DNA of 64,000 nucleotides from Zingiber officinale (taxonomy: Eukaryota > Streptophyta > Magnoliopsida > Zingiberales > Zingiberaceae). Position numbers and translations under genes: made by a program. The notes under the pieces were generated by a model that worked only from the letters and a program-made list of their open reading frames with translations, was not told the origin of the DNA and made no database searches. Every line of letters starts with the position of its first letter. Within the stretch, counting starts at the first letter, position 1. The stretch lies in contig NC_056005.1 in assembly GCF_018446385.1 (NCBI RefSeq), positions 92,594,984 through 92,658,983 of the forward strand. The letters run 5' to 3'. Shown one piece after another: positions 33,919 through 45,794 of the stretch.

Positions 33919-34273
33919 GAGGGTGAAGGCTGAAACAACTTAAAAACTCACGATCTATGCTTTTGTGCTCCTGCGATGCTGTGAAGGCTCTCCGACAAGT
34001 TTTGTTTTCTTATTATTCTCTTATTTGTCTATTTATTTTCCTTTACTAAAATTCCTGTACTATATTTGTAAAAACATTTCGAATTATTAGTAATTGCCCA
34101 ACGAAAGCACTCAACGAGTGCGGGCCATGGAGTAGGAGTCGACAAAGGCTCCGAACCAAGTAAAACGACCTTGTTAGCATTGTGTTTTTGTTTTTCCGCT
34201 GCCTACTCTATACGCTGAAGTTTTTTAATAGCTATTCAGCCCCCCCCCCCTCTAGCGAATTCTCGATCCAACA

Positions 34274-35194
34274 GAGTTGTCATTGGTGGGAACATGCATA
34301 GATGTCACTTAAGGGAAGCATACGGTGAGGAGTATTATCATCCAAATCACTTGTTGATGGCAACGAGGAAGTAGGTTGACATAGTGATTTAGATGACAGA
34401 CTTGTATTATCTGAAGATCCACAACTAGAGAGCATATTATCTTCGACTAGTGAGGCTTCCAAGATTGGAGTAGTAACTTGAGATGATTCTGATGGTATAG
34501 GAAAGTTGTCAGAGAGCTCTGGAACATGACCTTGGATGCCATCAAGTTCTACAATGTTAGGTGACATCAAGAAGGTGCCACTTATATCTGGAGGAGAGAT
34601 CTAAAAAGCTACTGAAAAAGGGAATAAAGACTCATAAAAAGTAACATGTTGTGAAATATAGATTTATCCTGTTGGTATATGCAAGTAACTATAACCATAG
34701 TGCAAATTTCTATAACCAAAGAAAACATATTGTAGTGAACAAGAGTCAAGTTTGTGTTTAGAGTAGGGGCATAACCATGGATAACATGTGCAACCAAAAA
34801 TTCGAAGGAAAGTGTAATCAAGAGTTTGATTATAAAGTTTTTCAAAAGGGCACTTATGATTGAGTAATGGAGTAGGAAGTTGACTTATGAGATATAAAAT
34901 AATGCTAACAACTTCATACCAAAATTTACGTGGAACTGATGCATGATGAAGAAGAGCTAAGGTAGTTTCAACTATATGTCTATGTTTTCTCTCAACAGAG
35001 CCATTTTATTCTGGAGTGTGAGGACAAGTGACTCGATGAATAATTCTAGAAGAGATAAGATGGCGATGGAGAGCAAGATATTTGTCTTCCCAATCAGAAT
35101 GAAAAGAGAGTATTTTATGATTAAAATATTGTTCAATTTAATTTTTAAAATTATAGAATATATTTAATAAATCAGATTTCCTCCTTATAGGATA
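34274..35194 (-). pseudogene. Copia A: integrase C-terminal half and linker
   Basis: The - strand from 35030 reads NGSVERKHRHIVETTLALLH, which contains the catalytic glutamate region of copia integrase. It continues FWYEVVSIILYLISQLPT and FLRIFGCTCYPWLCPYSKHK, then FFGYRNLHYGYSYL. A serine/proline-rich linker (34570-34280, begins SPNIVELDGIQGHVPEL) leads toward the RT. Several stops interrupt it. The upstream half is at 57490-58100. Confidence 0.78.
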
Positions 35195-35498
35195 TGTTGG
35201 CACAGCGGGGTCGGCTAGAGGGCGCAACATCTGAAAAAAAAAACAAGAACCTTTCCTTTTTCCAACTAAGATTAGTAGCAATATCAAATTATAATAAACT
35301 AAAATGAACAACTATTTAGAAATAAAAGAGATAAACAGATTTGACTTGGTTATAACCTAGGTAATTGTTAATCAAAAATGGTTGAAAAGCTCTACTAGAA
35401 ATATCTCCTTCGTGTAGGCGGAGAATGTTAGAATGTATACTAAATGTCTAGCTTTTTGTAAACATTTATTATGAAAGAAGAATCACATTGGTCAAATA

Positions 35499-36838
35499 TG
35501 TTGGATCGAGACCGCGCTAGAGGGGGGGGGGGTGAATAGCACTCGCGGCTATTTCGTTCGATTCATAAAACACTCGAGTAAAGATGCAGCGGAATAAAAA
35601 CAAACAACACAAAGACACAGGTCAATTTTACTTCGTTCGGAGCCTAAGGTGACTCCTACTCGAAGGCCCGCGATCCTTGATCACTTCCGGTGGGCAACAA
35701 CTATAAGTTCGAAAGTATACAAAAGATGATTTACAAGTAATGCAGTAAGTAATCTTATACCGACAATGGAAAATACTAAATTGAAGCTTCGGGTTGTCGG
35801 TGTCGAGTTGCAGCACTTCGGGACGAGTTCGTTAGCAGCTAAATGCAGAGGGAAGACTTGAATATTGTTGTCTTGAGCTGCTGGTCGAATCCTCTTTATA
35901 AACAGTGTTCAAGGCGCCTTAAACAAGCTCCAAGGCGCCTTAAATGAGAATTTTATCCCGATCTGCTCGCTGGGATAATCCTTTGACTGCCGCGACCTGA
36001 AGGCGCCTTAAACCCTTTCAAGGTGCCTCCAAGCTGTCTAAGGCGCCTTCAACCCATCCAAGGCGCCTTAAGCCTGCTCTTCGCGCCAGCTCAGGATTTT
36101 GAACCCGAGGCGCCTCCAAGTCCGATGGAGGCGCCTTGGACACTGTTCATCCGAGGCAAATCTTCGTTATTTTGTACCTGCAAGATATGTTAGTCCCAAA
36201 CAACATCCTGCAACACAAAGTTAGCACAAAATAACAGTATGGATAATAAAGAATGTTTAAGACAGTCTCCGGACTGTCCGGGTCTGACTTCGGATTTCCT
36301 ACCGGAAACCCTAGGTCGACCCGACGCCTACTGTTCCCTCTACGGGGAACGCGTCCTCACCTACTCCACTCAGGAGATTTACCTGCTGCCAGTGCGATCC
36401 TCCAGATCGACTGGACTTTTGCTCAGCACTCGATGCTTCCGGACTTTCTGCTGGACATCCGCTTCCCTACCAGTCCAGTCTTTCACCTGGTTCGCGACAC
36501 CAGGACTTTCCACCTAGGGTTCCCACCCCTAGGACTTTTGCCTGAAGCCATCGACCTGCCAAGACTTTCCGCATAGGGTTACCACCCCCTATGACCTAGG
36601 GTTACCACCCCCTAGGGTTTTCCCTTTGCCTAACCGCAGCTAGGACTTTTCTCCACCTAGGGTTACCACCCCCTAGGACCTAGGGTTACCACCCCTTAAG
36701 GTTTTCACCTGCCTAACCGCAGTTAGGACTTTCCTGAAACACTCATTCAACATGTTAGATAATAGAGAATCTTAACTTTGAATCCCTTTGCCATTATCAA
36801 AACTTAGGTTCGATCGTCGGATGCTTCCTGCACCAACA
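35499..36838 (-). mobile_element. Solo LTR (1340 bp) in the copia B 5' LTR
   Basis: TGTTGGATCGAGACC...CACCAACA is flanked by AAATA at 35494-35498 and 36839-36843. It belongs to the same family as 19455-20744, with the C-run/CTCTAGC core, GGCGCC motifs at 35905-36150 and CCTAGGGTTACC repeats at about 36500-36700. Confidence 0.88.
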
Positions 36839-38338
36839 AAATATCTACATTTATGCTAGGTGTATTTATCCATTTAATTTATATTGTAGATAACATGGTG
36901 TGAGGAGACACACAGAAGTTCATGTTATCAGTTCCTTATAAATTATAAATAGTAGCTCACAACCAAGATGGAATGGGACAAACCATTGGAGTGGTTGTGG
37001 TGTAATTTGGTATTAGTTTATCTTAACTAAAAAATTACAGTAGTACACTATGAGTGTATTGAGCAGGACCATTAGAGGTAGTTTCTTTTTATACTGACTA
37101 CATAAAAGAACAAAATCTCTATTATTATGGAAGTGCGTACTCTTAAGCATGATATAATAACAAGAACGTATACTTAATATTTATTTATTTAATTTATCAA
37201 AGGGTGTGATTTAGTTCGTTAAATCAATAGGCCCGATAAGTCGGGAAATGATATTATTTATAAGGCGTGTTGTTGATTATAGAATGAAACTGTGTCCTAG
37301 TAATCTACGTTGATGATGCCCCCTTGAGGAGCTCATAAAGATTATCATGTAAACCCTACAGGTGGACTTAGTCCGACATGACAATAAGGTTGAGTGGTAC
37401 TATTCTGGGAGATAGATATTAATTAAGTGAGTTGTCAGTAACTCATTTAATTAGTGGACATTTGATATCTTAAACAAAGGGAGACTAACACACTCGAGAT
37501 AAGAAGGAGCCTATATTGTAATATGGGATTGGTGCGGTAGTGCAATAATAAATCTTTAGTGGTATGAGTTATTATTGATGAACTCGAGTTGGGTGTTCGA
37601 GGCGAACACGGGAAGCTCAAGCTCATCGGGAGACAAAAACTAATTCCTCCTCTAGGTCCCTATTGTAGCCTCTTATTTATAAAGTCTTATATCCACCTAA
37701 AGCACAACTTCTTACCCATCTTGAAGTGGTTGGCCAAGCCTAGCTTGGAGACCAAGCTAAGGCAGCCAAACCAAACCAAGATGGGAGGTATGTTGTGGTC
37801 GGCCTAACTAGGAGCCCAAGCAAGGGTGATCGACCACATTGAAATTAAGAGCGAGTTTTAAATTTTGAAATATTTCCTATTGTGGGAGCCATGATTTTAA
37901 AAGAGAGTTTAAAAATTTTAAATCTTTCCTTTTATAGCTTTCTACAAAGGATTAAGAGAAAGGTTTTTAATCATTCCTTATTTGTAGTTTAAAAGGAAGA
38001 GATTTTAATTTTTGATAAAACTTCCTTTTTTTGTAATCATCCACATGTTTTAAAAGAGAGATTTTAATTTCTAAAATTTTCCTTTTATAACCAACCATGA
38101 AGGGATTTAAAAGAGGAATTTTTATTTAAAAAATTTTTCTTACCAGAAACAAATAAGGAAGTTTTAATTTCATGTTTAAAACTTTTCTTGTTTGGATCAA
38201 TAGGGGTGGCCAGCCCTGACAAGAAGAAAAGGAAGTTTTAATTTTTATTTTAAAACTTTCCTTTTTAGTCATAGGAAAAAAAAAATAAGGAAGTTTTAAT
38301 TATGTTTAAAACTTTCCTTATTTGACAAGACCAAGGAT

Positions 38339-38346
38339 TATAAAAG
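38339..38346 (+). promoter_or_regulatory. TATA box of copia B LTR
   Basis: A TATAAAAG stretch followed by a purine-rich leader. The same sequence is at 52860-52867 in the 3' LTR. Confidence 0.5.
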
Positions 38347-39259
38347 AGAGGGAGGGTGTGCCTCTTGAAGAAAAGACATCTTTTATTCCTCCTCTCTTAT
38401 TCCTTGTGGCTGACACTTCCTATTCTCCTCTTCTTCTTTGGTGGCTAGCGGCATCGATCTCTTGGAGTTCCTTTGGTGGCTGGATTTTGTTTAAAGAAGA
38501 AGAGGAGAAAGGAGACATTGTTTCCTAGCATCCCTTAGAGATTGGTTGGTGGTCGAAACTCATCATCCTTTGGAGGTTGTTGGTGGTCGAAACTTGGAAG
38601 CAAGAAGAGAAGGCTTGGGTGGATTTCATCTTGGTAGATCGTCGCCCACACGATGTCCAAGAGAAGGAGAGGAATACAATAAAAGATCAAGAGGTCTATA
38701 AGCTACAAAAGGTATAACTAGTTTTTGTTTTCGCATCATGACTAGTTTATCCTTTTGTATAGATCTTGGAAAACCAAACACAAGAGGTTAACGATTTACG
38801 TTATCTTTTTTGTTATCAATTTTATTGTTCGATTTCATGTTTCGATATTGTGTTTCTATTGAGGTCTCTATAGTTAAACCTAGTTTACTGTAAGAATTTA
38901 AATATCCAATTTCTTTGAAAGGCTTTGTCTAGGAAGTGGTGGATGATCTCATATCCAAGAAGGCCTAGTGCCTCACCATGTTTAACCTGGAAGTCGATCT
39001 TTGAAATAGATATTTGATAACTTCTGTAATATGGTTTAACTTAGGAAGATCACATCGGTTAAACTTGGAGTAAAAATGTTAAGTATCGTTTCCAATTCAA
39101 ATTTAACTTCTGAAGGACAATTTGGATTAATAATGTTAAGCATTGTTTGCAATCCAAATTTAACTTCAGTAGAGCACATGGGTAGCTAGGATAGTTCTAT
39201 GCTTGTACAAATTTTTATACAGGGAAACTAGGACAGTATTCCGAGTAGCAACCAACAAT

Positions 39260-39271
39260 TGGTATCAGAGC
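39260..39271 (+). other. Copia B primer-binding site
   Basis: TGGTATCAGAGC, two bases after the LTR end, is a perfect initiator-Met tRNA match. Confidence 0.9.
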
Positions 39272-40293
39272 TAGGCTTAACCTCTGTGTGTTTGGTTTTA
39301 GTTTAATTATGCACATGCCATACATATTTTAGGCAGGATAATAGTAGGATGTGCAAATAGATTAACTCTGTGGTTATAGGCTCCAACTATTATGGCCTAT
39401 TGTGACTGTGTGTGATTGTATTTATTAAATACAGCATGAGCTGTATTAGATTTAGGATTTTATGTACATTCCTTTGTGGAATATAGGATCGATATATATA
39501 AAATTTTATTTTTGTCGCGGATCATATCCTTGCGAGGCGTGGTGCTATTTGAGGACCAGAGGCACAACAGAAAAGGAAGCTCGATGGACGTAACGACATG
39601 AACCCTAGGGCTGGCGGCTAGTTTTGACAACTGCTAGGGCTAGCAGCACATGGAGGATAGTGATGGAAGAGGCCATAATAGTTGGGAAATTATTTTTCCA
39701 TATTTATTCCTTTTATTTCCTATGCTGTGTGTGTGCATGTTAAAATCTTCATCTTAAATAACTAAGTGGGAGAGAGATTTGTAAATAAATTCCACAGTCT
39801 CCATTACTGGTTTGTAAGTGATGCAAATAAACTTGCGTTTTGGCTCTGAGTGCCTTCCTCCATATCAGATGAGTTTGTTTGAGGATCGCTAGATCAAACT
39901 TCCTTTATGGATGATTATAGGAAATTATTTAGGAGCGTGTGATCTTCTCCATCTGAAGGGCACAATCCTATTTAATGGACTAAGTATCAAGTAATGGTAT
40001 ACACTTAAGCGCATTTAATAGTATCCTCCCCATCGGAGTCACTGCTATTATTTGTGTGACCGAAGGAATATCAACTATTAATTTTATTTGTCATAAAGTT
40101 AGGTTAACAAGAATAAAATTAATGGGTAAAACCTCCTTTTACAAATGTTTGAATTAGTATACGTTCACACTATTGTGGCATACAAAATTCACGGTGTTTT
40201 GAGGTGTTGGTGAATTTAAATAATATTATTTGAGGACTCAATATTATTCTAAATTATAAAGTTTTGACTAAAATTTATTTTGTGATTCTTAGG
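39272..40293. other. Copia B 5' leader
   Basis: About 1 kb of non-coding leader lies between the primer site and gag. It has many stops and no recognisable feature. Confidence 0.7.
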
Positions 40294-41140
40294 ATGACTT
40301 TCAACCCACTGGTTATTATTCTGAAAGAGAACAAACTTACTGGTCCCAATTGCATAGATTGGAAAAGAAACCTGGACATTGTCCTAACTGCTAAAGGCTA
40401 TAAGTTTGTACTGTTAGAGGTCTGCCCTGAAGTGCTTAATAGTGATTCTAGTGAAGAGGAGATTGAGTATCATAAGAAATGGGTCAAGGCAGATGAGATG
40501 ACGTGGTGCTACATTTTGGCTTCTATGTCAAATGTGCTGCAACATCAGCATCAATCCATGCCTACTATCTATAATATGATGTACAATCTCAAGAAACTCT
40601 TCGGATACCAGAATCGGGTTGCTAGGCAAGAGGTTATGAGAAACTTAATTGCAACCACCATGTTAGAGGGGACACCCGTAAGGGATAATATCCTCAAAAT
40701 GATGACTTACTTGAACGAGATACAAATCCTTGAAGCTGAAATCGATGGGAAAACCCATGCCGATATTATTCTCTAAACGCTACCCAAAAGTTTTGAGCAG
40801 TTCTGCCTGAACTACAATATGAATAAAAGGATTTATTCATTGGCAGAACTACTGACAGAACTTCAGGCAGCAGAAGGGCTATTTCGTCATAATTCTCAAA
40901 TTCACTTTGCTGAAAATGTTTCTACTTCTAAGTCGAAAGGCAAGAAGAAGAAACAAGCTGGCTCGGCAAAGAAAGTGAATCGATCTCTAGGTACTGGACT
41001 AAAAGTAGGAATAAAGAAGCCGAAGGGCAAGTACTTTATTTGCAAGCAATCTGGATATTGGAAGGCAGACTGTCCTCGTAGGAAAGAGAACAATAAAGGT
41101 ATATCTTATTCTCTAGTAGTTGAAACATGTTTAGCGTTGT
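40294..41140 (+). pseudogene. Copia B gag (one in-frame stop, zinc knuckle mutated)
   Basis: The start is ATG 40294 (MTFNPLVIILKENKLTGPN), chosen because LTGPN begins the conserved gag N-terminus; an in-frame ATG at 40264 adds ten unlikely residues. The copia gag core shows WKRNLDIVLTAKGYKFVL and AEMTWCYIL-like spacing. A TAA at 40774-40776 breaks the frame, which is otherwise open through TLPKSFEQFCLNYNMNK. A lysine-rich linker follows. The zinc knuckle (~41032-41073) reads YFICKQSGYWKADC: the first cysteine and the histidine are both tyrosine. Confidence 0.87.
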
Positions 41141-41619
41141 TATCTACCAGTACTTGGTGTATAGATACAGGAGCCACTAATCATGTCTGCAATTCATTGC
41201 AGGGGTTCCAGGAAACTCGACGACTATATGAGAGAGAGATAACCGTCTACATGGGCAATGATACAAAAGTGGCGGTTGTTGCAGTGGGAGATGTCTACTT
41301 ATCATTTGATAGGAATAGAACTTTGATTTTGAGAAATTGTCTTTATGTACCAAGTTTTAGAAAGAATTTAATTTCAGTTTCTAAACTATTTTTGGATGGA
41401 CATGTTGTTTCTTTTGATGACAAAGTGGTTATCAAGAAAAATAGGGTTATTATCTGTTCTGGTACATTAGTTGATAATTTGTATACTCTAAATCCAACAA
41501 CTCCCACAAAGCAACAAATGAAAATTAATAACACATCCTCTAATTCAAATAAGAGAAAGGAACCTTTGAAAATGAACCAGACATATCTTTGGCATCTAAG
41601 ACTTGGTCATATTAACTTG
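41141..41619 (+). pseudogene. Copia B protease and start of GAG-pre-integrase
   Basis: WCIDTGATNHVCNSLQGF carries the aspartic protease DTG near 41164. FLDGHVVSFDDKVVI follows, then LWHLRLGHINL, the histidine part of the HHCC zinc domain. The frame is the same as gag and is broken at 41620, where the CACTA starts. Confidence 0.88.
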
Positions 41620-41945
41620 CACTACAACAAAAACCCTCATAGACATCGGTTTTCCACCGGTGTCTATTACATTTTCGACCGATGTCTATGAAGCCGATGT
41701 AAAAGGTCAACCATTTTAGACATCGGGTTAAAACCGGTGTAGTATCACTTAACGACACCGGTGTTCGAATCGATTATTAACCGGTGTAGTATGACTTAAC
41801 GACACCATTTCATCAACGGTGTAAAACCGATGTAATATTATATGTTAATAACACCAGTTTTGGCAGCGGTATACGACCGATGTAATATCAGTTAATAACA
41901 CCGGTTTTGCAGCGGTGGAAAACCGATGTAATGTCGGTATTTTTT
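41620..41945. repeat. Left terminal and subterminal repeats of the CACTA
   Basis: The terminal inverted repeat is 41620-41650. Then ~300 bp follow with about eight copies of GACATCGG / CCGATGT / ACCGGTGT motifs in both orientations. Subterminal motif arrays of this sort bind the TNPA-type protein in known CACTA elements. Confidence 0.88.
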
Positions 41946-43031
41946 AACAGCACATTGATTTCCGAAACAATGAATACAGTAACCAAAAAATACACAAATT
42001 ACACAAATATTCTTCATTCAACAATATCCATAAAATACACAAATATTCATAAATTACATAAATAATCTTCTTACAACAGTATCCATAAAATACACAAACA
42101 TTCTTTTTACATCAAAAACTAATAGATATCAGAATCAAGGTAGAACATTCTTTTAACAACACATCAAGGTAGCTAGAACCGCACTTCAAATGTAATCTAG
42201 CATGCATTCAGCCCACTCGAACCGCACTTCATCAATTTCAACTCTGGAGTACTTGAGATTTGTAAACTGTAAAAACACATAAATAATATATTAGTAAAGA
42301 TGTAATTTTGAAAGCTGGAAATGGTAAAGATGCAATTTTGAAAGCTGGAAATGGTAAATATGCAATTTTGATTTATTTATTTTTTTTTCCAAATATCTGC
42401 TCTAGCTCTAACGAGGCCAGTCTAGTTTTTCTGATCTCTATCCTTCTAACACTTCAAATAAGCATTTTGAAAGCTTTTCAGTCTGGTTTTGTAATGAGAA
42501 CTACCAATAAACTAAATTTGGAATGCAAAATATCTAAACCAAAGAAAGTCCCTTTCTAATTGATACTTGCAACAAAGATAATCTACAATACTTTATACAA
42601 AGTTAATTCATGATCAGGATCCAATAATCCACCATATGTCAAATAACTAAAATAAATGTGTACATGTATCAAATAAAATAGAATACTAAGTTTTTAAAGA
42701 CTGCTGTGGAAGACTATTGTTCATAATGCTTAATTCATTGAAGGATAATTGCGCGCATCCGCATACACACCGATACACATATACATATACATATGCATAT
42801 AATATGCAATTTAGAGGCCTACCAAAATGTATAAATGGCAAAGGCCACTGAGCATACATACAAAATTGTGAAAATTTGTCTGACTAGAAACTCCCCAAGT
42901 CAACCTTATTTTTGGAATGTATATGTGAATTCTTCAATGGCAATGGGCACAGCTTTCCTCCTGTTCGGAAATGATAAAACAGAAACTTGGATAGTATCGA
43001 GAAACACTATAGATTGAGATGATAAAAATAC
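41946..43031. other. CACTA interior, unassigned left part
   Basis: AT-rich sequence with a duplicated GATGCAATTTTGAAAGCTGG-like unit near 42298-42370 and an ACATATAC microsatellite near 42770-42800. It might be the 3' flank captured with the EXO1-like fragment. I see no coding sequence. Confidence 0.6.
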
Positions 43032-43251
43032 CTTGCAGAGGAAGAAGAATTTTGAACGTCTTTTAGAGGTGCACGGAGGACACTTGCACGGGCACTTGAT
43101 TGAGTGTATCTGAAAGATGACATGAGCGCTGCAAATCTGTCCATTGATCTCTCCGCTACAGTTGTGTAGTTGTTCACATGTGAAATGTCACAACCGAATT
43201 TTCCTCCCCTTACCATGGCGCCATTGTTGTTCAAACGAGACACTTGATTAT
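43032..43251 (-). pseudogene. EXO1-like C-terminal exon (captured fragment)
   Basis: On - the exon starts after CTCTGCAG at 43252 and ends at CTCTGCAAG|GTATTTTT, so both splice sites are present. The peptide includes GGKFGCDISHVNNYTTVAER, SMDRFAALMSSFRY and LRAPLKDVQN, resembling the C-terminal region of plant exonuclease 1 (a 5'-3' nuclease of mismatch repair and DNA end resection). The catalytic nuclease domain is not in the window. The family call is from memory of the family pattern; the exon structure is seen directly. Confidence 0.65.
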
Positions 43252-43406
43252 CTGCAGAGTACCGGTATTATTAGTTTTATTTAGCATAAACCTTTTGACT
43301 GTGATTACTGTCTCCTTCGCTCGTTATAGAGTATTGCAAGCATAACAACTTTATCATCAACTGATGTGAAGAACATAAACTTGGTTATGAAAGAAGTAGC
43401 TCGAAC

Positions 43407-43690
43407 CTTCTCCATGATGAACTGAAGTCCTTGCATTCTTTGATGGCAGATTTTCCTGATTCATTACTAAGATGGGTGGCTGATTTTCCTTGTCCTCAGA
43501 TAGTTTTCTTTTCTTGACAGGGTAGCCACCAGGAATACAATCGTTATTTTCATTACCATATGTGGCACCATCATTGGGTCGATGGAGACTATTGACATCT
43601 GATGGCTTATGCTTGAAGTATGAGCTTCTCACAATGACTTTTCTGTTTGTAGACATTCTTGTCTCGTCGACCACAGACGTTGCCTGGTGG
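43407..43690 (-). pseudogene. EXO1-like upstream exon (captured fragment)
   Basis: On - the peptide has STNRKVIVRSSYFKHKPSD, then a basic KKRKLSEDKENQPP stretch that could be a nuclear localisation signal. It ends at GGAGAAG|GTTCGAG, a good donor at 43407. The right boundary is uncertain: an acceptor-like TTTACAG lies at about 43760, but an in-frame TAA follows it. Position and orientation fit an exon just before 43032-43251. Confidence 0.6.
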
Positions 43691-43949
43691 GACGTCTTTT
43701 ACTTGTGTGATGTTAAAAATGGCTTACATCTGGAGGAGGGAATCTACGGACCTGTAAAGCCACCTGAAAGCCATGATCTCAGGCAAGTTTAATTATACTT
43801 ACAGCTGAAATCAAAACTAACTTACCATGTATAGTTAGCCTATTTTCGTCCTGTTTCTGGATTGGATTGAGGAACTTATCTTCCATCTGGTAAAAAACAA
43901 AGAGTTATACCGATTTTTTTGTTGAGAGAGTACTAAAGGAGCTCAAACA

Positions 43950-44153
43950 TTATATCGTTTCCATTGCTGGTTCTGTAACATGACCTTCAGGACCAGAGCC
44001 ATCCTTGTCATCTTGATCAACTGGACTGCTTTGAGTACTGCTCATATAACAAGTAGCATCTTTTGCTGAAGGAGGTGGTCCAGAGCTACAAGTTCCAGAG
44101 CTTGGAGAAGATGAATCTGGTGTTACCAGATCTTTCTGCATGACTTTCAACAA
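43950..44153 (-). pseudogene. Unassigned exon-like open stretch
   Basis: On - an open frame begins near ATGCAG|AAAGATCTGG, an acceptor-like site, and encodes a Ser/Pro-rich peptide with KDLVTPDSSSPSSGTCSSGP and QSSPVDQDDKDGSGPEGHV. It might be an earlier exon of the EXO1-like gene because order and orientation agree, but I do not recognise it. A 25-bp piece of it (44046-44070) is repeated exactly at 45748-45772. Confidence 0.4.
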
Positions 44154-45305
44154 AGGTAAGAAGAGAAGCCAAAAAAACTTATGAAAGACACTGGATCATA
44201 TCCAAGAGGTCATTCCATCAATTATTAAAGTCCAAGCCATCATGTCCTTCAGGAATTCCCAACAAGTACATGTGTATATTATCAATTCATACAGAAAACA
44301 CATAAAAATAAAACATGTTCTGTACACTTTCAACAGAATATTTTGCATTGTTCAGCTTGAAAATTACCACACTATATCTATAGTTTAATTCAGTGTTCAA
44401 AAGAACAACTTTAATGAATGATTTTAATTATTTGGTTCAAAGTGAAGCAACCCACATGTATGAAGGTTGATTTGCTTTTATTATATTTCTTGATGAAAAT
44501 GATTTAATTCAGTTGTATTAAGAGGTCTTGTTCAAATTGTACTACAACCAGTTACAACTAAAAGAAATATTTCTTAGGTGATTTCACTAGCAATCAATTT
44601 TCCGATTCTGAAACTAAGATTAAACCAGGAAAACCCAGCCATCAATTTGCAGCTTCTAAGTATCAAACTTAATGGCATAGAAACAAGGTAAACGTTGACA
44701 AGAAAATTGATTGTGCTAATTATTTCAGATGGATCGCTTAAAAATCAATGTTCACTAAACGAACCTTTTATCCATTAGATTCTTTCATAAGCAAATAAGA
44801 ACTTAAATAAATAAATCATAAAATAAAATTTAAGAACCATCAAAATGATAAAGATCTTAAAGAAGATGTCGTATGGCATTCATCCATGAGACAGGGAATT
44901 TATCACATTCTCCAAACAAAAAAATTATAATTAGCGTGAGAAAATATAAAACAGAAAGTGTAGGATGACATAAATGAACAGGAAATTCCCAATTTCTCTT
45001 GCTATTCCGACTGCCTTCAAGAGTTAACACACCAATTGCTTGTAAAAGTTAATTTTCATAAATTGCAAATTGGTTGAACGCCAGTCACCATGAGCAAGAC
45101 ACAACATTGAGTTGGTCAAATACACACCAGATGATGGTAATATTGAAGTTGGAATTAACATCAACGTGGCTTGAAGTGTTGACTTAGAACAATGAGCAAT
45201 CTTGTAACGTCTTCGCAATGCATATATTAGAAACTAAATTCAAAATCCCTCTATATAATTAGGAAAGATTATTAACAATTTCATCATTGTCAAATATAAA
45301 GGCAC
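44154..45305. other. CACTA interior, intron-like and unassigned
   Basis: Mostly AT-rich sequence. An open stretch on - at 45218-45024 (YKIAHCSKSTLQATLML) has no ATG and matches nothing I recognise. No gene is called. Confidence 0.5.
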
Positions 45306-45459
45306 CTTTTTTCCTGGCCTCACAAGGCACAAGGCAACTTCTACTGCTGTATTGGCAGCAGCAATCACATCTGCTGCTCTACCAGTCACTGGTCCTTCTT
45401 GTATAACATGAGTGTGTGCCACCACAGTAATAAACCCATCAATATGACAGCCCATGTCA
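45306..45459 (-). pseudogene. EBP1/PA2G4-like exon (captured fragment)
   Basis: On - a 154-bp exon runs from CTGTGTTGCAG|TGACATGGG to AAAAAAG|GTGCC, both consensus splice sites. It encodes DMGCHIDGFITVVAHTHVIQ, EGPVTGRAADVIAAANTAVE and VALCLVRPGKK. This matches the methionine-aminopeptidase-like fold of the EBP1/PA2G4 growth regulator family, which binds RNA and ribosomes and controls organ growth in plants. Relative to the family pattern an extra residue appears at QEGP. The following exon of the parent gene is not found. Confidence 0.82.
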
Positions 45460-45546
45460 CTGCAACACAGAGAAGATATTGTCAAAAAACCTCAAAAGAA
45501 TTAAATCGTAGAGAGTCACAAAACAATCTAGATAATTAACATATAC

Positions 45547-45618
45547 ATTTTAACGATGTCATTTTCTTCCAGTACATTCTCGTCATTGCCAAGCTTAGCT
45601 TGAAATAACGGAATACAA
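45547..45618 (-). pseudogene. EBP1/PA2G4-like preceding exon (partial)
   Basis: On - the stretch NDENVLEENDIVK ends at a donor-like AAAAT|GTATATG, and joins in sense to the next exon's DMGCHIDGF. Upstream residues (CIPLFQAKLG) diverge from the family pattern, and the right boundary is unclear. It was probably truncated at capture. Confidence 0.65.
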
Positions 45619-45747
45619 GCATGATAGAGTGCCAAGGGCCCCCACAGATCTGTCCATATGGCTTGAAATAAAGAGAAATAACCACTTAAATTAGAGGGAT
45701 CAAACAAATTTATGAAGATAAAAAAATAACACAAATCCATCGATTGA

Positions 45748-45794
45748 ATAACAAGTAGCATCTTTTGCTGAATAACAAGTAGCATTTTTTGGTT
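45748..45794. repeat. Filler repeat copied from 44046-44070
   Basis: Bases 45748-45772 equal 44046-44070 exactly, and part of the unit is repeated in tandem immediately after (to 45794). Such short templated copies are typical of error-prone end joining. Confidence 0.75.

Larger units (their letters stand above)
22118..34273 (+). mobile_element. Solo LTR split by gypsy 2
   Basis: Pieces 22118-22190 and 33098-34273 join into a ~1249-bp LTR flanked by GAGTT at 22113-22117 and 34274-34278. It starts TGTTGGTGCAATCGACC and ends CTCTAGCGAATTCTCGATCCAACA in part. A run of C precedes the CTCTAGC core, as in the other solo LTRs. It has a TATATAAG box at 33911. No internal region remains. The span given includes gypsy 2. 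Confidence 0.85.
35426..39257 (+). repeat. Copia B 5' LTR (split by a solo LTR)
   Basis: The LTR consists of 35426-35498 plus 36844-39257. It starts TGTTAGAATGTATACTAAAT and ends GAGTAGCAACCAACA. A block at about 37850-38330 has several inverted pairs of the type AAGTTTTAATT / AAAACTTTCCTT. A TATAAAAG box is at 38339-38346. Confidence 0.92.

Noticed and set aside
41660..41945. Short repeated GACATCGG motifs as a CRISPR-like array
   Set aside because: They are the subterminal repeats of the CACTA, present at both ends in both orientations.
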